From Triglochin maritima (taxonomy: Eukaryota > Streptophyta > Magnoliopsida > Alismatales > Juncaginaceae), in the NCBI GenBank assembly GCA_963682175.1, contig OY821791.1, positions 19,496,542-19,560,541 on the forward strand: a stretch of DNA of 64,000 nt. The letters run 5' to 3'. Shown piece after piece: positions 20,138-32,165 of this stretch. The notes under the pieces were generated by a model. That model saw only the letters and a list, made by a program, of their open reading frames with translations, did not search any database and was not told the DNA's origin. The position numbers and the translations under genes were made by a program. The stretch's first letter is position 1, and every line of letters begins with the position of its first letter.

Positions 20138-22151
20138 TGTAACATCCCGAAACAGCGGAAATTTAAAAAAAAAATCATAATCAAGACAATGGAACTCAAT
20201 AATCAAAGACGGGACTGTTACTTCTCATCAAACATAAAAGCGGTGCACCAAATTACATCAGAGTTTGTCAAAAACGATACATGATTACTACAGAACAACA
20301 AGAAAGATAAAAGTAATCATGTCGACCTCAATGGTCCGAGTAGAGGATCCGACTCCAAAATGCGCGTGCCCGCCGATCACCACCCAACTGGACCCACTGT
20401 GGTCCTGAAAAATATATAACAACAATGCCTGAGTTTCCAGAAGGAAACCCCGTATGCCAACTCACCTATATGCATGCATCACGCAAATGAACCTATCATT
20501 CTAGTAGAATGTCATGACATCAACAGAAAGGAAAACAGTTCCCCCGAAGGGTAAAACAGGACATCAGTCCGACAGTCAACATCGGGTCTCCCGAGGAGAC
20601 CTACTGCAGGCACATGCAGTCTTACAACAAGCGACATCGCACCCACCACACGCGGCTACACTACTCAAGGGTTCGGCAGAAAGCCTCTGTCACGCCTGCG
20701 GGCCGATAGAATACAGATCTGCAAATCTCTGTGGTCGGAGCCACGGGGACCAACGGGGCCGTCGCCCGGAAGGTATAACAACATCATCTTGATAGGTGCC
20801 CCGTCGAGGAATCAACATAGCCGGAACAGCCTCGGCCCAACAATCATCATCGCCGGCACTACCTCGGCGACATCACCGGCACAACATCGGTGGTCCATCA
20901 CAAACGTCCGGCACAACGTCGGACGGGTCCAGACCGAAGTCTGCCAGGTCATCAAGCTTCACGAGCCGCAAACACCCACACTTTTCCATACATGGAGGTG
21001 ACGCGTCCCAAACACCCACACTTTTCCACACGGCGGTCCCTGGGCAGGCACGCAAAACGCGCCCACCGTCACCTCCCGGCTCAAGCACAAGGTGAGGACA
21101 CGGGTTTCCGTGGACAAAGTTGACATTCAAAAAGGGGACCAGGAATTCTGTCCTGGGCCCAAACGGTCGACCGGAATAGGTGATTCGGTCGACCGGTTCC
21201 AGAAAGGAATCGGTCGACCGTAGGCCTAACACGGTCTACCACTGCGCTCAAAACACAATCCCCAATGGTCGAACAAAGGTCTAAAACCGGTCGACCGAAC
21301 GAGGTCAAAATCCGGAGTCTGGTCAACATTAAATTCAAATCTATCGGTCGACCGACTAAGGGGTCTCGGTCGACCGAAAACAGACAGGGTCAACCTAGTA
21401 TTCTACGTCATATAATCGGTCGAACGCAAACAAACAACGGTCGAACAAACATGCATAGAAAATCAGTACACTTAAGTTCCGGTCGAACGACCCAAGGAAC
21501 CGGTCGACCGAAAACAGACAGGAAGTCCCAACTCACCAGCAATATGCACTACCGGTCGACCGCCACAAGGCATCGTTCGACCAGTGAAGGTTAAAGTCGG
21601 GTAAAAACACTATATTCGGTCGACCGCCCGAAGGGACCGGTCGACCGTTGGTCGCCTTCAACCTCGTGCCAGCCGAGGTTTTACGAAGAAACAACGCCAA
21701 AAAGGTCTCCGACCTCCCCGTCCGACCAACACAACCCTCCCACGAGGGTTAGCAACAACAAAATCACACTAGAGAGTGGCATACCTCAAACGAAGACAAC
21801 GAACCGTCGGAGCCTGCTCACGCACGTCGTCACCTCCGGCCTCCCTCGCGCTCTGCTCCCGCACGAACACCTTCCTCGCTCGTCTCCTCCGCGATAGCTG
21901 CTCTCCACCACGCACACCAGCAAAGGAAAGGAAGGAATGAGGGAAAGGAAGGAGAAGAAAAGAAGAAAGAAGAAGAAAAGCTTGGGTTATAAACCCGAAA
22001 ACGCTACAGTGCACGCCTCCCTCACCATCACCCTACTCTCCTCGGCCACTGTTCACGCTCCACCCCATGTACCCACTGTGCAGCACCAACTTCCCATGCA
22101 AAGCCTGCCCTAACCACCCATTAACCCACTAAACAGGTTTGGGTTCTAACA
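20138..22151 (-). repeat. 3' LTR of element B (2014 bp)
   Basis: It runs TGTAACATCCCG to ...GGGTTCTAACA. It contains the palindrome array (about 21165-21650) and a block near 20810-20935 with repeated CGGCACAAC-type words. It is about 480 bp longer than its partner at 47395-48929. Confidence 0.9.
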
Positions 22152-22172
22152 ATCCACCCAACTTAAAAGGAT
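22152..22172 (-). promoter_or_regulatory. Polypurine tract of element B
   Basis: The minus strand reads CCTTTTAAGTTGGGTGGAT directly before the 3' LTR. The GGGTGGAT end is shared with A and D. Confidence 0.75.
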
Positions 22173-22194
22173 TTCGTCCCGAAATCAAAACAAA

Positions 22195-25161
22195 CTACTC
22201 ACCGAAAAGCTCTGGATACTGCCTTCTGACATCCTCCTTGATCTCCCAAGTGGCCTCGCGCTCACTGTGATGCTGCCACCTGACCTTCACCATCGGAATG
22301 GTCCTCCTCCTGAGCTGATGATCCATGCGATCGACTATCTCGGCTGGTCTCTCCTCGAGCGACAAGTCCTGCTGAATCTCTGGTACTACCATCTCAATCA
22401 CGTGAGCTGGATCTGCAACGTACTTCCTCAACATCGAAACATGGAAGACGTTGTGAAGACCCGAAAACTGCGGTGCAATGCAATCCGGTAGGCAACGTCT
22501 CCAACTCGGTCGAGGATCTCAAACGGCCCAACATACCTCGGACTGAGCTTCCCCTTCTTCCCAAACCTCATCACACCTCGGGCTGGGGAAATCTTCAGAA
22601 ACACATGGTCACCCACCTCGAAACTCAACACACGTCTGCGTCGATCAGCATAACTCTTCTGCTTGCTTTGTGCTGTCGCCAGTCTCCTCCTGATCACATC
22701 CACCTTCTCTGCATACATCTGCACGATCTCTGGCCCCACTAACTGTCTCTCGCCCACATCACTCCAGCATACCGGTGATCTGCAAGGCCTCCAGTACAAC
22801 GCCTCGTACGGTGTCATCCCAATACTCGAGTGGTAGCTGTTGTTGTAGGCGAACTCTATCAGTGGCAAGTGCTCATCCCAGTGCCCTGCCCAATCCAGTG
22901 TGCATGCTCTCAGCATATCCTCCAAGGTCTGAATCTTCCTCTCTGACTGACCATCTGTCTGCGGGTGAAACGTTGTAATGAACCTCAGACGCGTCTCCAA
23001 AGCCTGCTGCAGACTCCCCCAAAATCTGGAAGTGAATCGAGGATCTCGATCGGAGATGATGCTCACTGGCACTCCATGCAACCTGACTATCTCCTCCACG
23101 TACAACTTAGCCAGACCCTCCAAAGGCAACGTGGTCCTGATCGCTAAGAAGTGCGCCGACTTGGTCAGTCGATCGACTATCACCCAGATCGCGTCGTGGA
23201 ATCTCCTCGTCTTCGGCAATCCTGTGACAAAATCCATCGTCACGTGCTCCCACTTCCACTCAGGAAGCTCAATACACTGCATCAGTCCTGCTGGCCTTTG
23301 ATGCTCAATCTTCACCTGCTGACAGACCAAGCATCGCTCTACAAACTCTGCAATGTCCCTCTTCATGCCCTTCTACCAGAAGTTCCACTGTAGGTCCTTA
23401 TACATCTTCGTGCTCCCCGGGTGAATGGTGTATCTAGCTCTGTGTGCCTCCTCCATGATGTCATCTCTCAGCCCATCGACCTTCGGCACCCAAATCCGAC
23501 TCCTGAACCTCAAACCACCATCAACCCCTACACTGAAGTCTGATCCATCTCTGGAAGCTAACTGTAGCAGACCAGCTAACTCCTCGTCCCCATGCTAAGC
23601 CTGCACCACCCGTGAGACAGTCTGCGGCTCCACCCGAAGCCCGACAATCACTGCTCCCTCAGAACCCTCTGTGAACGGTCTCCACTCTGACAATGGCTCG
23701 AGTAGCCTCCACTCCTGGATGCACAGACTCGCAACTGAAACCTCCACCCTCCTGCTCAGCGCATCTGCAACCGAATTCGCCTTCCCCGGATGATATGAAA
23801 TGGTGAAGTCGTAGTCCTTAATGAACTCAAGCCATCTGCGCTGCCTCATATTCAGTTCCTTCTGCGAGAACAAATACTTCAGACTCTGATGATCGGTGAA
23901 GACCTCGAACTGCTCGCCGTAAAGATAGTGCCGCCAGGTCTTCAACGCGTGAACTACCACTGCTAACTCCAGATCATGAGTAGGGTAGATCTTCTCGTGC
24001 ACCTTCAGCTGCCTCGAAGCGTACGCGACCACCTTCCCGTGCTGCATCAGAACACAACCCAAGCCTATCGCTGATGCATCGCTGTAAATCACGTAACCTC
24101 CACTGCCACTCGGTAGAGTCAGAATAGGTGCTGTCCTCAATCGCCTCTTCAGCTCCTGAAAGTTGTCCTCGCACTTCTGGGACCAAACAAACTTGATGCC
24201 CTTCTGCATCAACGCTGTCAGCGGCGATGCAAATCTGGAGAAATCCTGAATGAACCGCCTGTAATACCCTGCCAGTCCTACGAAACTCCTGATCTCTGTT
24301 ACGCTCGTCGGGGCTCTCCACTGAGTCACAACCTCGACCTTCGCCAGATCCACCGAAATCCCATCAGCTGACACAATATGTCCCAGAAAAGCCACCTGAT
24401 CCAACCAAAACTCACACTTCATGTACTTGGCATAAAGCTGCTGATCTCTCAGGATGCCAAGCACAATCCTCAGGTGCTCTCGATGTTGTTCCCTGTCCGG
24501 CGAGTATACCAAGATGTCATCCACGAACACCACGACAAACCTGTCGAGGTACGGCTGGAATGTCCTATTCATCAAATCCATGAATGCTGCAGGTGCATTC
24601 GTCAGTCCAAATGGCATCACCAAGAACACGTAGTGCCCGTACCGCTTCCTGAAGGCTGTCTTCTGAACATCTGCCTCCCTGATCCGTAACTGGTGATAAC
24701 CCGAACGCAGATCGATCTTCGAGAACACTCTCGCCGTCTGCAACTGATCAAACAAGTCATCAATCCTGGGCAAAGGGTACCGGTTCCGAATGGTAACCTT
24801 ATTCAGCATCCTGTAGTCGATGCACATCCGCAACGACCCATCCTTCTTCTTCACGAAGAGCACAGGTGCTCCCCATGAAGAAACACTCGGTCGAATGAAC
24901 CCGGACTCCATCAACTCCTACAACTGCTTCTTCAGCTCTGTCAACTCAGCAGGTGCCATACGATAAGGTGCCTTCGACTGAGGTGTCGTACCCGCAACCA
25001 ACTCGATGCTGAACTCGATCTCTCGACGCGGCGGTAATGCTGGAATCTCTGCTGGAAATACATCTGGAAACTCCAGCACTACCTCTATCTCCTCCAGCCT
25101 CCTCGTCTCAGGATCAGGAACTACCAGAGTGGCCACGAACGCTCTGCATCCCTGCTGTATC
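22195..25161 (-). pseudogene. Pol of element B: protease end, RT, RNase H, integrase, chromodomain
   Basis: A single minus-strand frame holds the linker after protease (24918-25136), reverse transcriptase and RNase H (about 23595-24914, with the polymerase motif [10 protein letters not shown] and the RNase H start YSDAS), the integrase zinc finger (CLVCQQVK) and core (from about 23340, with a TMDFVTGLP and a [12 protein letters not shown] motif), and the chromodomain (22195-22434). In-frame stops lie at 24918-24920 (replacing a Gln), 23595-23597 and 23373-23375 (replacing a Trp in the integrase zinc finger). A frameshift near 22490 separates the chromodomain. The gene resumes at 45856 beyond the nested element E, so translation is doubly blocked. 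Confidence 0.9.
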
Positions 25162-25564
25162 AGTCTTGATGCATTGCATACATTGCATCATATGTCTTTC
25201 ATTTAGAGTGTTTTTGTATAAATAAATGCTACTAAGATATTGTTTTGAGCAATTGTGCAGAATTCAGGAGTTACAATGCAATTTACCAATATTCGAGCTA
25301 AAACGCGTGCAATGGACTTAGATGGATCACAAAGACCAATTAGATAGAGATTCAAGCTCAAGTTGAAGTCCAGTTGATTACATAAAGGAGCCAGGGACCT
25401 GATCGCAAATTAGAAGGACTAAAAAGTTATTTTGGAGGAGTATTCAAGAAGAAATCAAATTCGGATCTCCAAAGATATGCAATAATTGATTTAGACGTGT
25501 GGAGGCCATCTAGCACATACCAAAAACACACCCGCAAAATCCCAAATTAATCTGGACCATCCAT

Positions 25565-25612
25565 GCGGCGATTCCGCCGCATCTAACGGTCAATATGCGG
25601 CGGAAACGCCGC
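25565..25612. repeat. Two 16-bp palindromes with 32-bp period in the E LTR
   Basis: GCGGCGATTCCGCCGC (25565-25580) and GCGGCGGAAACGCCGC (25597-25612) start exactly 32 bp apart, about 90-135 bp upstream of the TATA box. Each can fold into a GC-rich hairpin. They are repeated in the 3' LTR and, as a related array, in the leader. Confidence 0.85.
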
Positions 25613-25700
25613 CTGGGTTGCGATCCGTGGCTCTAAATTTCTTCCAGTTGTGTAATGGCACGTGTACTTCCTTATTGATACCTAGGGTTTCTTGTATTGG

Positions 25701-25710
25701 CTATAAATAG
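25701..25710 (+). promoter_or_regulatory. TATA box of the E LTR
   Basis: CTATAAATAG is preceded by GC-rich palindromes. It is the best TATA match in the LTR, conserved in the 3' LTR at about 45104-45113. Confidence 0.7.
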
Positions 25711-26444
25711 CCACAAAATTGTGTTGTGAGGGGAACTTTTTTGTATTACATTCTATGCAATAAAATTCTGCCCATTTATTTCTCCATTGTCTTTTTCTTT
25801 TGTAAGCTTAGTTTTAGATTAATATTTCATGTTCTTAATTTCAGTAGAGTAAAATAATTTAGTTGTTCTTTATTCTTCTCTTAGAATAATTTGTTGTATG
25901 TTTAGAATAATTGTATTTGTTTTTGTAGATCGTAGTTTAGTATAATATTTCTTTCTTTTTGTTTTCATAGTCTCTCGATGATCTCCATGACCCCTTCTCC
26001 TCATCTTCTCCCCATGGGTTTCTAAAACCCTTCAAAGGGTGGGGGTGACGGATTTAGGGTTAGAGAAGAGAGATCGTTTTTTTAATTTCTTCTTAGTGTT
26101 TTGATCATATGAGTTTTTGTTAAATCAATTATCATATGATGCTTAATATCTCACTTGATTTATAATAATTTTCGTAATCTCTAATCTAACTCGAAGATTC
26201 ATAACTCCCACCCACTGGACTCTCATCCATAATTATTTCTTCTTAGTTTTTGTTCTTGTTGTTCTTGCTTTAGAAAGATAAAAAAATAAATCCAAAAATC
26301 TCAAACCAACACTATTTCTCTTTTGCTTTCCTTAATCAAAGAAAATCACAAAAATATAAGAATCTCTCCCTCCTTGTGTTCGACCCGTACCTGCCACCAC
26401 TTTAACGCGGTCGTGCACTTGCGGTATAAATAAAAATCACATCA

Positions 26445-27902
26445 AGTTTTTGTGATTTCGTTTTTTTTGTTTTGTTTAGATTTTGGTTTTCCGTGATCTA
26501 ACGTTTTCTCTGTGCTTTTCAGGTAGTAGTAGAGAGGACACAAAAATCCGGAGGGATCCAAGTTGAACAAGCGGCGAAAACGCCGCCCTACACGTATATT
26601 CTGCGGCCAAAACGCCGCCCTACACGTATATTCTGCGGCGGAAACGCCGCACGGGTTGAATATTTGAGCCTGAGATTTCTCTGGAACGTGACTCATCTCT
26701 GGATGGACGCGTAGAGCACTGGAAATTGTCAAGAGCAGGCGGTGAACCCGACTGAGCGTGCGTAGGCAAACTTTGTTGCCTTTTCCTCGTAATTTCCATT
26801 TTCGGAAAATTTCCTTTTTGGTAGAATTGCATGTGTAGGGCAAACTTTCATAATTGGCATTAATTCAACTTGTGACCTAAAATTTTGCAAAATTAGAAAG
26901 GCCTTAGTGCATGCATCATTTAGAGATTTTCTCGCATTATGCATGCTAAATTTTGCAAATCAATTCATTGTTGAAGAGTGCTGAAGGCAAGGTACGTGCG
27001 CAGTTTTTATCGATTGCATTTAAGCATATAATTTAGTTTGCATACAACCTTGCAATTGTCCCCCACTAAAGACCAATGTTTGACTATCTCTGCTAGATTT
27101 AAGTTAAACTATCTTAAGGGCAACTCCGTAGGAAAAGATAGGTGGGGATTTCATCATCCTTCCGTGGCCCACAAATAACAATCCCAAAGTGTCACCCAAG
27201 CCTTAATTAAAATCAATTAGACATTGGCCCCTAAGGATTCGAACTCAATTAAGGAGAAGATTGGTTTGACTTGCTATGACTTGAAGTTGATCGAATTTAA
27301 TTTGGTGTCTAGAAAATGTTTTTGTGTTGACGTAAGTCTTCCAAGCGAAGTGGTTGTCTAATTGGCACCGACTCTGTCGGAAGCGCCCCCACTAGCTATA
27401 CACGGCCTGACCAATTTGGTTTGATTAGTGAGGGAGGTGAATCAAGCGAACCAATTCGACTCAACCAGTTAGGAGTCGTCTAGATTTAAGCTACACTAGG
27501 TCTAGGATTGTTTGAACCGTGCTTGTTTAGGAAACTTCTGACCAACCCTCTCATCTATCTTTTAGAGTTAAGTTTCCCTTCTCATCTGAGTCTTCTTTCT
27601 CTTCTCACCACAATTCTCTAGATTAGGATTCCTTTCTCATCTTTCCCCCTTCTATTGTTTGTTTCCTTTTTTTTCTTTTTCTTTTTTTGAAAAAATATAT
27701 ATATATATAAAAAATCAAATAGTAATTGATTCTTGAATTTGAATTTGGAATTTAAATTTCGAATTTTAATTCAAAAATTAATTCAAACCGGTGCACTCAG
27801 ATTTGGGTTCGGGACTTGAGCAATCGACTCTCACGAGTTCATCTAAATTCCAATCTAGAGCTTAGCACCAATCCACCTGTTGCACCACCTCACCCGGATC
27901 CA
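26445..27902 (+). other. Untranslated leader of element E
   Basis: About 1.4 kb lies between LTR and gag. Immediately after the LTR the sequence is AGTTTTTGTGATTTCG, and I see no primer binding site where one is required. A 32-bp hairpin repeat lies at 26571-26650. Further on it is AT-rich with pyrimidine runs (about 27660-27690). The stretch GGCACCGACTCTGTCGG near 27364 is not next to the LTR and is unlikely to be the primer site. Confidence 0.6.
26571..26650. repeat. Three hairpins in a 32-bp tandem array in the E leader
   Basis: GCGGCGAAAACGCCGC (26571), GCGGCCAAAACGCCGC (26603) and GCGGCGGAAACGCCGC (26635) start at exact 32-bp intervals. The spacer CCTACACGTATATTCT occurs twice. The third palindrome is identical to the second one in the LTR (25597). 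Confidence 0.88.
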
Positions 27903-30257
27903 ATGGGTGAGAATGTAGTGGACCAACCTGTTGCACCACCTATGACTCTGAGGGATCGGTGCTACCCAACGATGGCTGCTCAGGCATCGTGCATCGTTAT
28001 GCCCACCATACCGGGTCGCGACTTCGAACTCAAGGCACAATACCTGAGTATGTTGCCCAAGTTCACCTCTAAGGAAGATCCATATCTCTTCCTTGGAGAA
28101 TTTGAGAAAATCTGCTCCCTTATGCAATACCAGCATATCCCTGAGGAGGCAGTGCATCTTAAATTCGTGCCTCTAGTGAAGGACGACGCTAAAAAATGGC
28201 TATATAGTCTAGCCGAAAGATCCATTAGGAGTTGGGCTGAGTTTGTTCAAGTGTTTTTAAAGAAATATTTCCCCAACCATAAGACTATTAGGATTAGGAA
28301 AGAAATTTGTGCATTCGTTCAATCTGAGAGCGAGCCATTCCATTCCTATTTGGAAAGATTTAAGCACCTTCTGACCCAATGCCCTCATCATGGAATTCCA
28401 AGATGGCAATTGTGCCAAATTATCTATGAGGGATTGACACCTACATCTAGAGTTATGCTAGAATCTGTAAGCCAAGGAAGCTTTATGTCCAAAAATGAGA
28501 ATGATGCTTGGACTTTTCTTGAAGACTTGGCTGATAATAGTATGCAATGGGACACTGCTAGGGCACCGACCAACCCAAGTATTGGATCTAGAATAGCAAA
28601 TCAATCCAGATCAGGTGTCTTGGCTGTAGATGCTTCTATAGCTGCTGAAGCGAAATTAGCCACCCTTATGCGTAGGATGGAAACTCTAGAGCTTCAAACC
28701 CGACCCCTAGTAAATCAAATCTCTTCTGTTTCTTGCTCTAGGTGTGGTCAAACTGGTCATGTTTTGGAGGAGTGTGCACACATTTCTTTGGACATGGAAC
28801 AAGTTAATGCTGCATTTAATCGTCCTAGGAATGACCCTTATTCGTCAACCTATAATCCAGGGTGGCGCAACCATCCCAATTTTTCATGGAGCCAAGGGAA
28901 TTCAAATCCTGCACCCATTCCTCAGCAAGGCCAACCATCTAGACAACAAATGTACTCAAACAACAACAACAATAATAGTGATGGCCGATTAACTGATTTG
29001 GAAAACTTAATGAAAACATTTGTTCAAACAACTACTCAATCTTTTCAAAAGCTAGAGACTCAAGTAAGTCAATTAGCACAAGTTGTAGGTGAAAGAGAAA
29101 GAGGAAGATTCCCAAGCCAACCCGAGGTGAACCCAAGAATTAACAATCCACATAATCAACATATGGCATATCAACCACATCAACATATGCCATATCAACC
29201 ACCTCAACCATTTAATCCTCAATCATTCAATCCTCAACACATTAGGCCTCCACCTAATGTACCACATAATGCACCACCTCCTAATGTGAACAATAACAAC
29301 ATACCAGTTCATATGGTTCAAGAAGAAGAGCAAAATCAACACATTAATGCTATACTTATATTAAGATCTGGAAAATCTGTTAATAACAATGTCACTCACC
29401 CCTTGGCTAATAATTCTGTCACACCTGAGCCATCCAATGAGCCACCAATTCAATCTGAGGAACCAATTGAAATTGAACCCACTGAACCTGAAAGAGTATT
29501 CATTCCTAAAGCACCATTCCCTAATAGACTTAATAAGAATCATACAAATCAAATGGAGAAAATGTTGGAAGTCTTTAAGCAAGTAAAGGTAAACATCCCT
29601 TTATTAGAAGCTATTCAACAAATTCCACCTTATGCAAGATTCTTAAAAGACTTATGCACCAAGAAAAGGAAAACACAAGTACCGAAAAGAGCCTTCTTAA
29701 CTGCAAATATAAGCTCTGTGTTAACCCAACCCACACAAATCAAATATAAAGACCCTGGTTGTCCAACTATTTCATGTGTAATTGGTAACACCTTAATCAA
29801 TAGGGCCTTGCTGGATTTGGGTGCTAGTGTTAATCTGCTTCCCGACTCTGTATATAAAGAATTGGATATAGGAGACCTTAAACAGACTAGGACCACACTC
29901 CAATTGGCTGATAGATCTGTTAAGATTCCTAGAGGTGTGGTTGATGATGTTCTGATCAAAGTGGGTGAATTCATATTTCCTGTGGACTTTGTTTTCTTAG
30001 ACACGGAGTCTGTTGCTAACCCTAGCAATCAAATTCTTGTGATCTTAGGAAGACCTTTTTTAGCCACTTCCAATGCCCTAATCAATTGTAGGAATGGATT
30101 GATGAAATTGTCATTTGGGAATTTGACTGCTGAGCTAAATATTTTTAACTTAGGGAAGCAACCTGGAATTTTCTCTGATGAATCGAGTGAATTGAATTAC
30201 ATTCAGGATTGTAGTGAAGATGATTTCGGATTACTTAAATTTCACCCAATTGGATGA
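27903..30257 (+). CDS. Gag-protease of Athila-type element E
   Basis: Structural polyprotein (capsid, nucleocapsid) followed by an aspartic protease. I start at the ATG at 27903; the frame is open from 27816 but without an earlier ATG. The capsid region (about residues 60-230) has the retrotransposon Gag core: LKFVPLVKDDAKKWLYSL, then WAEFVQVFLKKYFP, then SYLERFKHLLTQCPHHG. A zinc knuckle CSRCGQTGHVLEEC (CX2CX4HX4C) follows near residue 280. After a Pro/Asn/Gln-rich linker comes the protease, with its active-site word LLDLGASVNLLP (D-L-G-A) and a later ILGRPFLATSNALI. It stops at TGA 30255-30257, 16 bp before the D insertion. The RT frame beyond D is offset relative to this one, so gag and pol are no longer in one frame. 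Confidence 0.85.
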   Translation: MGENVVDQPVAPPMTLRDRCYPTMAAQASCIVMPTIPGRDFELKAQYLSMLPKFTSKEDPYLFLGEFEKICSLMQYQHIPEEAVHLKFVPLVKDDAKKWLYSLAERSIRSWAEFVQVFLKKYFPNHKTIRIRKEICAFVQSESEPFHSYLERFKHLLTQCPHHGIPRWQLCQIIYEGLTPTSRVMLESVSQGSFMSKNENDAWTFLEDLADNSMQWDTARAPTNPSIGSRIANQSRSGVLAVDASIAAEAKLATLMRRMETLELQTRPLVNQISSVSCSRCGQTGHVLEECAHISLDMEQVNAAFNRPRNDPYSSTYNPGWRNHPNFSWSQGNSNPAPIPQQGQPSRQQMYSNNNNNNSDGRLTDLENLMKTFVQTTTQSFQKLETQVSQLAQVVGERERGRFPSQPEVNPRINNPHNQHMAYQPHQHMPYQPPQPFNPQSFNPQHIRPPPNVPHNAPPPNVNNNNIPVHMVQEEEQNQHINAILILRSGKSVNNNVTHPLANNSVTPEPSNEPPIQSEEPIEIEPTEPERVFIPKAPFPNRLNKNHTNQMEKMLEVFKQVKVNIPLLEAIQQIPPYARFLKDLCTKKRKTQVPKRAFLTANISSVLTQPTQIKYKDPGCPTISCVIGNTLINRALLDLGASVNLLPDSVYKELDIGDLKQTRTTLQLADRSVKIPRGVVDDVLIKVGEFIFPVDFVFLDTESVANPSNQILVILGRPFLATSNALINCRNGLMKLSFGNLTAELNIFNLGKQPGIFSDESSELNYIQDCSEDDFGLLKFHPIG

Positions 30258-30493
30258 AGTTGATTTTCAAAAGTGTAGGATTCTTGCCTAATCCTAATCC
30301 TATTTGTGCTTTGTGGTTGATTAGGTGGCGATTAGAGGGGATTAGAGATGGACGGCTAGGATTGAGAGGAGATGGAATGGATGGCTTGGATTGAAGATGG
30401 ATGGATGGAGGGTTGAGATGGAGAGGGGATGAGATGAGTGGTGGATATGGATTGGATGGTGTGGATTGAGGGGAGGAGATATTTGGGGGGAAA

Positions 30494-30550
30494 GCTCTCT
30501 CTCTCTCTCTCTCACTCGTTGCTCTCTCTCTCTCTCTCTCTCTCTCACTC
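30494..30550. repeat. (CT)n microsatellite in D 5' LTR
   Basis: Two CT runs are separated by CACTCGTTG. The 3' LTR counterpart (about 37401-37460) differs in run lengths. Confidence 0.9.
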
Positions 30551-30980
30551 GCGATTCTCTCCCTCATCTGCTGTGGTGAGCTCCGGCGAGAGGTTTGTGC
30601 TCCGGCGAGTTGGTGATCCCCGGCGAAGGTGGTGGTTGGAGGTGAGTTATTGGTTTTACTCGCTCCTTTGTGTTGGTTCTCTCTCCCTCTACCTAACCCG
30701 TGTTTTCTGGGGTCGTGGTTGGGTTGTTGAGGTTGGAAGAGGTGGTGTGTGGCTTTGGATCGTCGAGGAGGCGGTTGATCGTCGTTTGGACGCGAGGTTC
30801 GTTGAAGGATCGTGATTTGGGGAGGCGCGCTCGTGGAGGCGTCGTCGTGGTTCTTCTAAGGTCTCTTCAGACCTTCCGGTATGTCAAGCTCACTCACTTA
30901 ATCACCGTGAGTATTTGGAAGTCGACGGTAGGCCGTTCGGCTCGTCGCGAGAAATGTGCAGCAGATTTCACTGCCTGATC

Positions 30981-31665
30981 GGTCGACCGGTTTGTGCAAA
31001 CGGTCGACCGTTCGAGAAGAGAATTCGTGTTCTGCCTCAAATCGGTCGAACGATGCCTGTGGGGCGGTCGACCGATTGTGCATTGGAGGCAAGCCTGGTG
31101 AGTTTGGGTCGACCGGGTCCCCTTTGCCGGTCGACCGTGTGCACTGTCTTAAGTCGGTTGGGGGGCGTAGACTATATAAACGGTCGACCGCTCTTTGATC
31201 TCGTCCGACCGTGACTTAAGTGAGAATAGTGGTCGGTTCGACCGAATGAGGGTTCGGTCGACCGGACTTGTGCGCTGAGCGTGGGGAACGCTCTGGAGGA
31301 ATTCGGTCGACCGAGATGTGCTCAGCGTTCGACCGAATTCATGGCGCGAGTGAGGGATTATTCCCTGGACGAATTCGGTCAACCGAGATGCGCTCGGCGT
31401 TCGACCGAATTCGTTGTGGTGTTGAGGGATTTTTCCCTGGTGACTTTCGGTCGACCGGGACCCCTTTGTCGGTCGACCGATTAGTCGTTTTGTTCGTTGA
31501 ACCGAGAGTTGACCATCTAAACGGTCAACCGTCCCTTGTTTTGGGTTCGACCGAACGAGTGTGGTGTTGGGAATCGGTCGACCGATGGAGTGCCGGTCGA
31601 AGTGGATTGCCCTGTATTTGCTTGATTCGGTCGACCGGGACTTTTGGTTCGGTCGACCGTTTGTG
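30981..31665. promoter_or_regulatory. GGTCGACC palindrome array in D 5' LTR
   Basis: Paired perfect palindromes start at 30981/31002, 31107/31129, 31449/31471 and 31629/31651 (spacings 21, 22, 22, 22), with many half-sites such as TTCGACCGAA between. The array is conserved in the 3' LTR, where some sites have single-base changes. Confidence 0.8.
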
Positions 31666-31767
31666 TCCTGTTTTGCACTATGGAGGTGCTGTTGTCGTGG
31701 TTGCCCGTGTGGGGCGAGTCGTGGTGCCGATGTTCTTCCAGCAAGTGTGCTAGGTGCACGAGGGTTG

Positions 31768-32165
31768 CGGTGGTTGGTTGAAAGTAGACCTGGAGCTCCG
31801 TAACCGTGTGAGAGCTGCGGTTGGTTGAAAGTAGACCTGGAGCCCAACTAGTCTGTACGGAGTTGGTTGAAAATAGACCTGGAGCTCCGTAGTGCGTTCG
31901 GGTTGGTTGAAAAAGACCTGGAGCCTGAGCAGGGACCGCCTGTAGGGGTTGGTTGAAAATAGACCTGGAGCCCTTAGACGTTTAGGTTGGTTGAAAATAG
32001 ACCTGGAGTCCTTGGTCGTGTCGTGGTAGCTGTGGTTGGTTGAAAAAGACCTGGAGCCCAGCTTGACGACGAGTGTGTCGCGGCGGTTGGTTGAGATTAG
32101 ACCTGGAGTCCCGTGACTGTGGTGGGTGCGGCGGTTGGTTGAGATTAGACCTGGAGCCCCGTACC
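31768..32165. repeat. Nine-copy minisatellite in D 5' LTR
   Basis: Nine copies of a conserved core GGTTGGTTGAAAATAGACCT followed by GGAGC recur every 35-50 bp, with variable spacers of about 10-25 bp. Core variants have AAAAAGACC or AGATTAGACC. Confidence 0.85.

Larger units (their letters stand above)
25167..26444 (+). repeat. 5' LTR of element E (1278 bp)
   Basis: It runs from TGATGCATTGC to ...AAATCACATCA. It contains a pair of palindromes at 25565-25612, a TATA box at about 25701-25710, and a terminal stretch (26380-26444) resembling the end of the solo LTR 2203-11921. Confidence 0.93.

Noticed and set aside
20514..22014. Reading frames of 70-120 codons in the GC-rich B LTR
   Set aside because: They lie in LTR sequence, are open on both strands because of composition, and are broken in the partner LTR.
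27364..27380. GGCACCGACTCTGTCGG as the primer binding site of E
   Set aside because: It lies more than 900 bp from the LTR end, whereas a primer site must be next to it.
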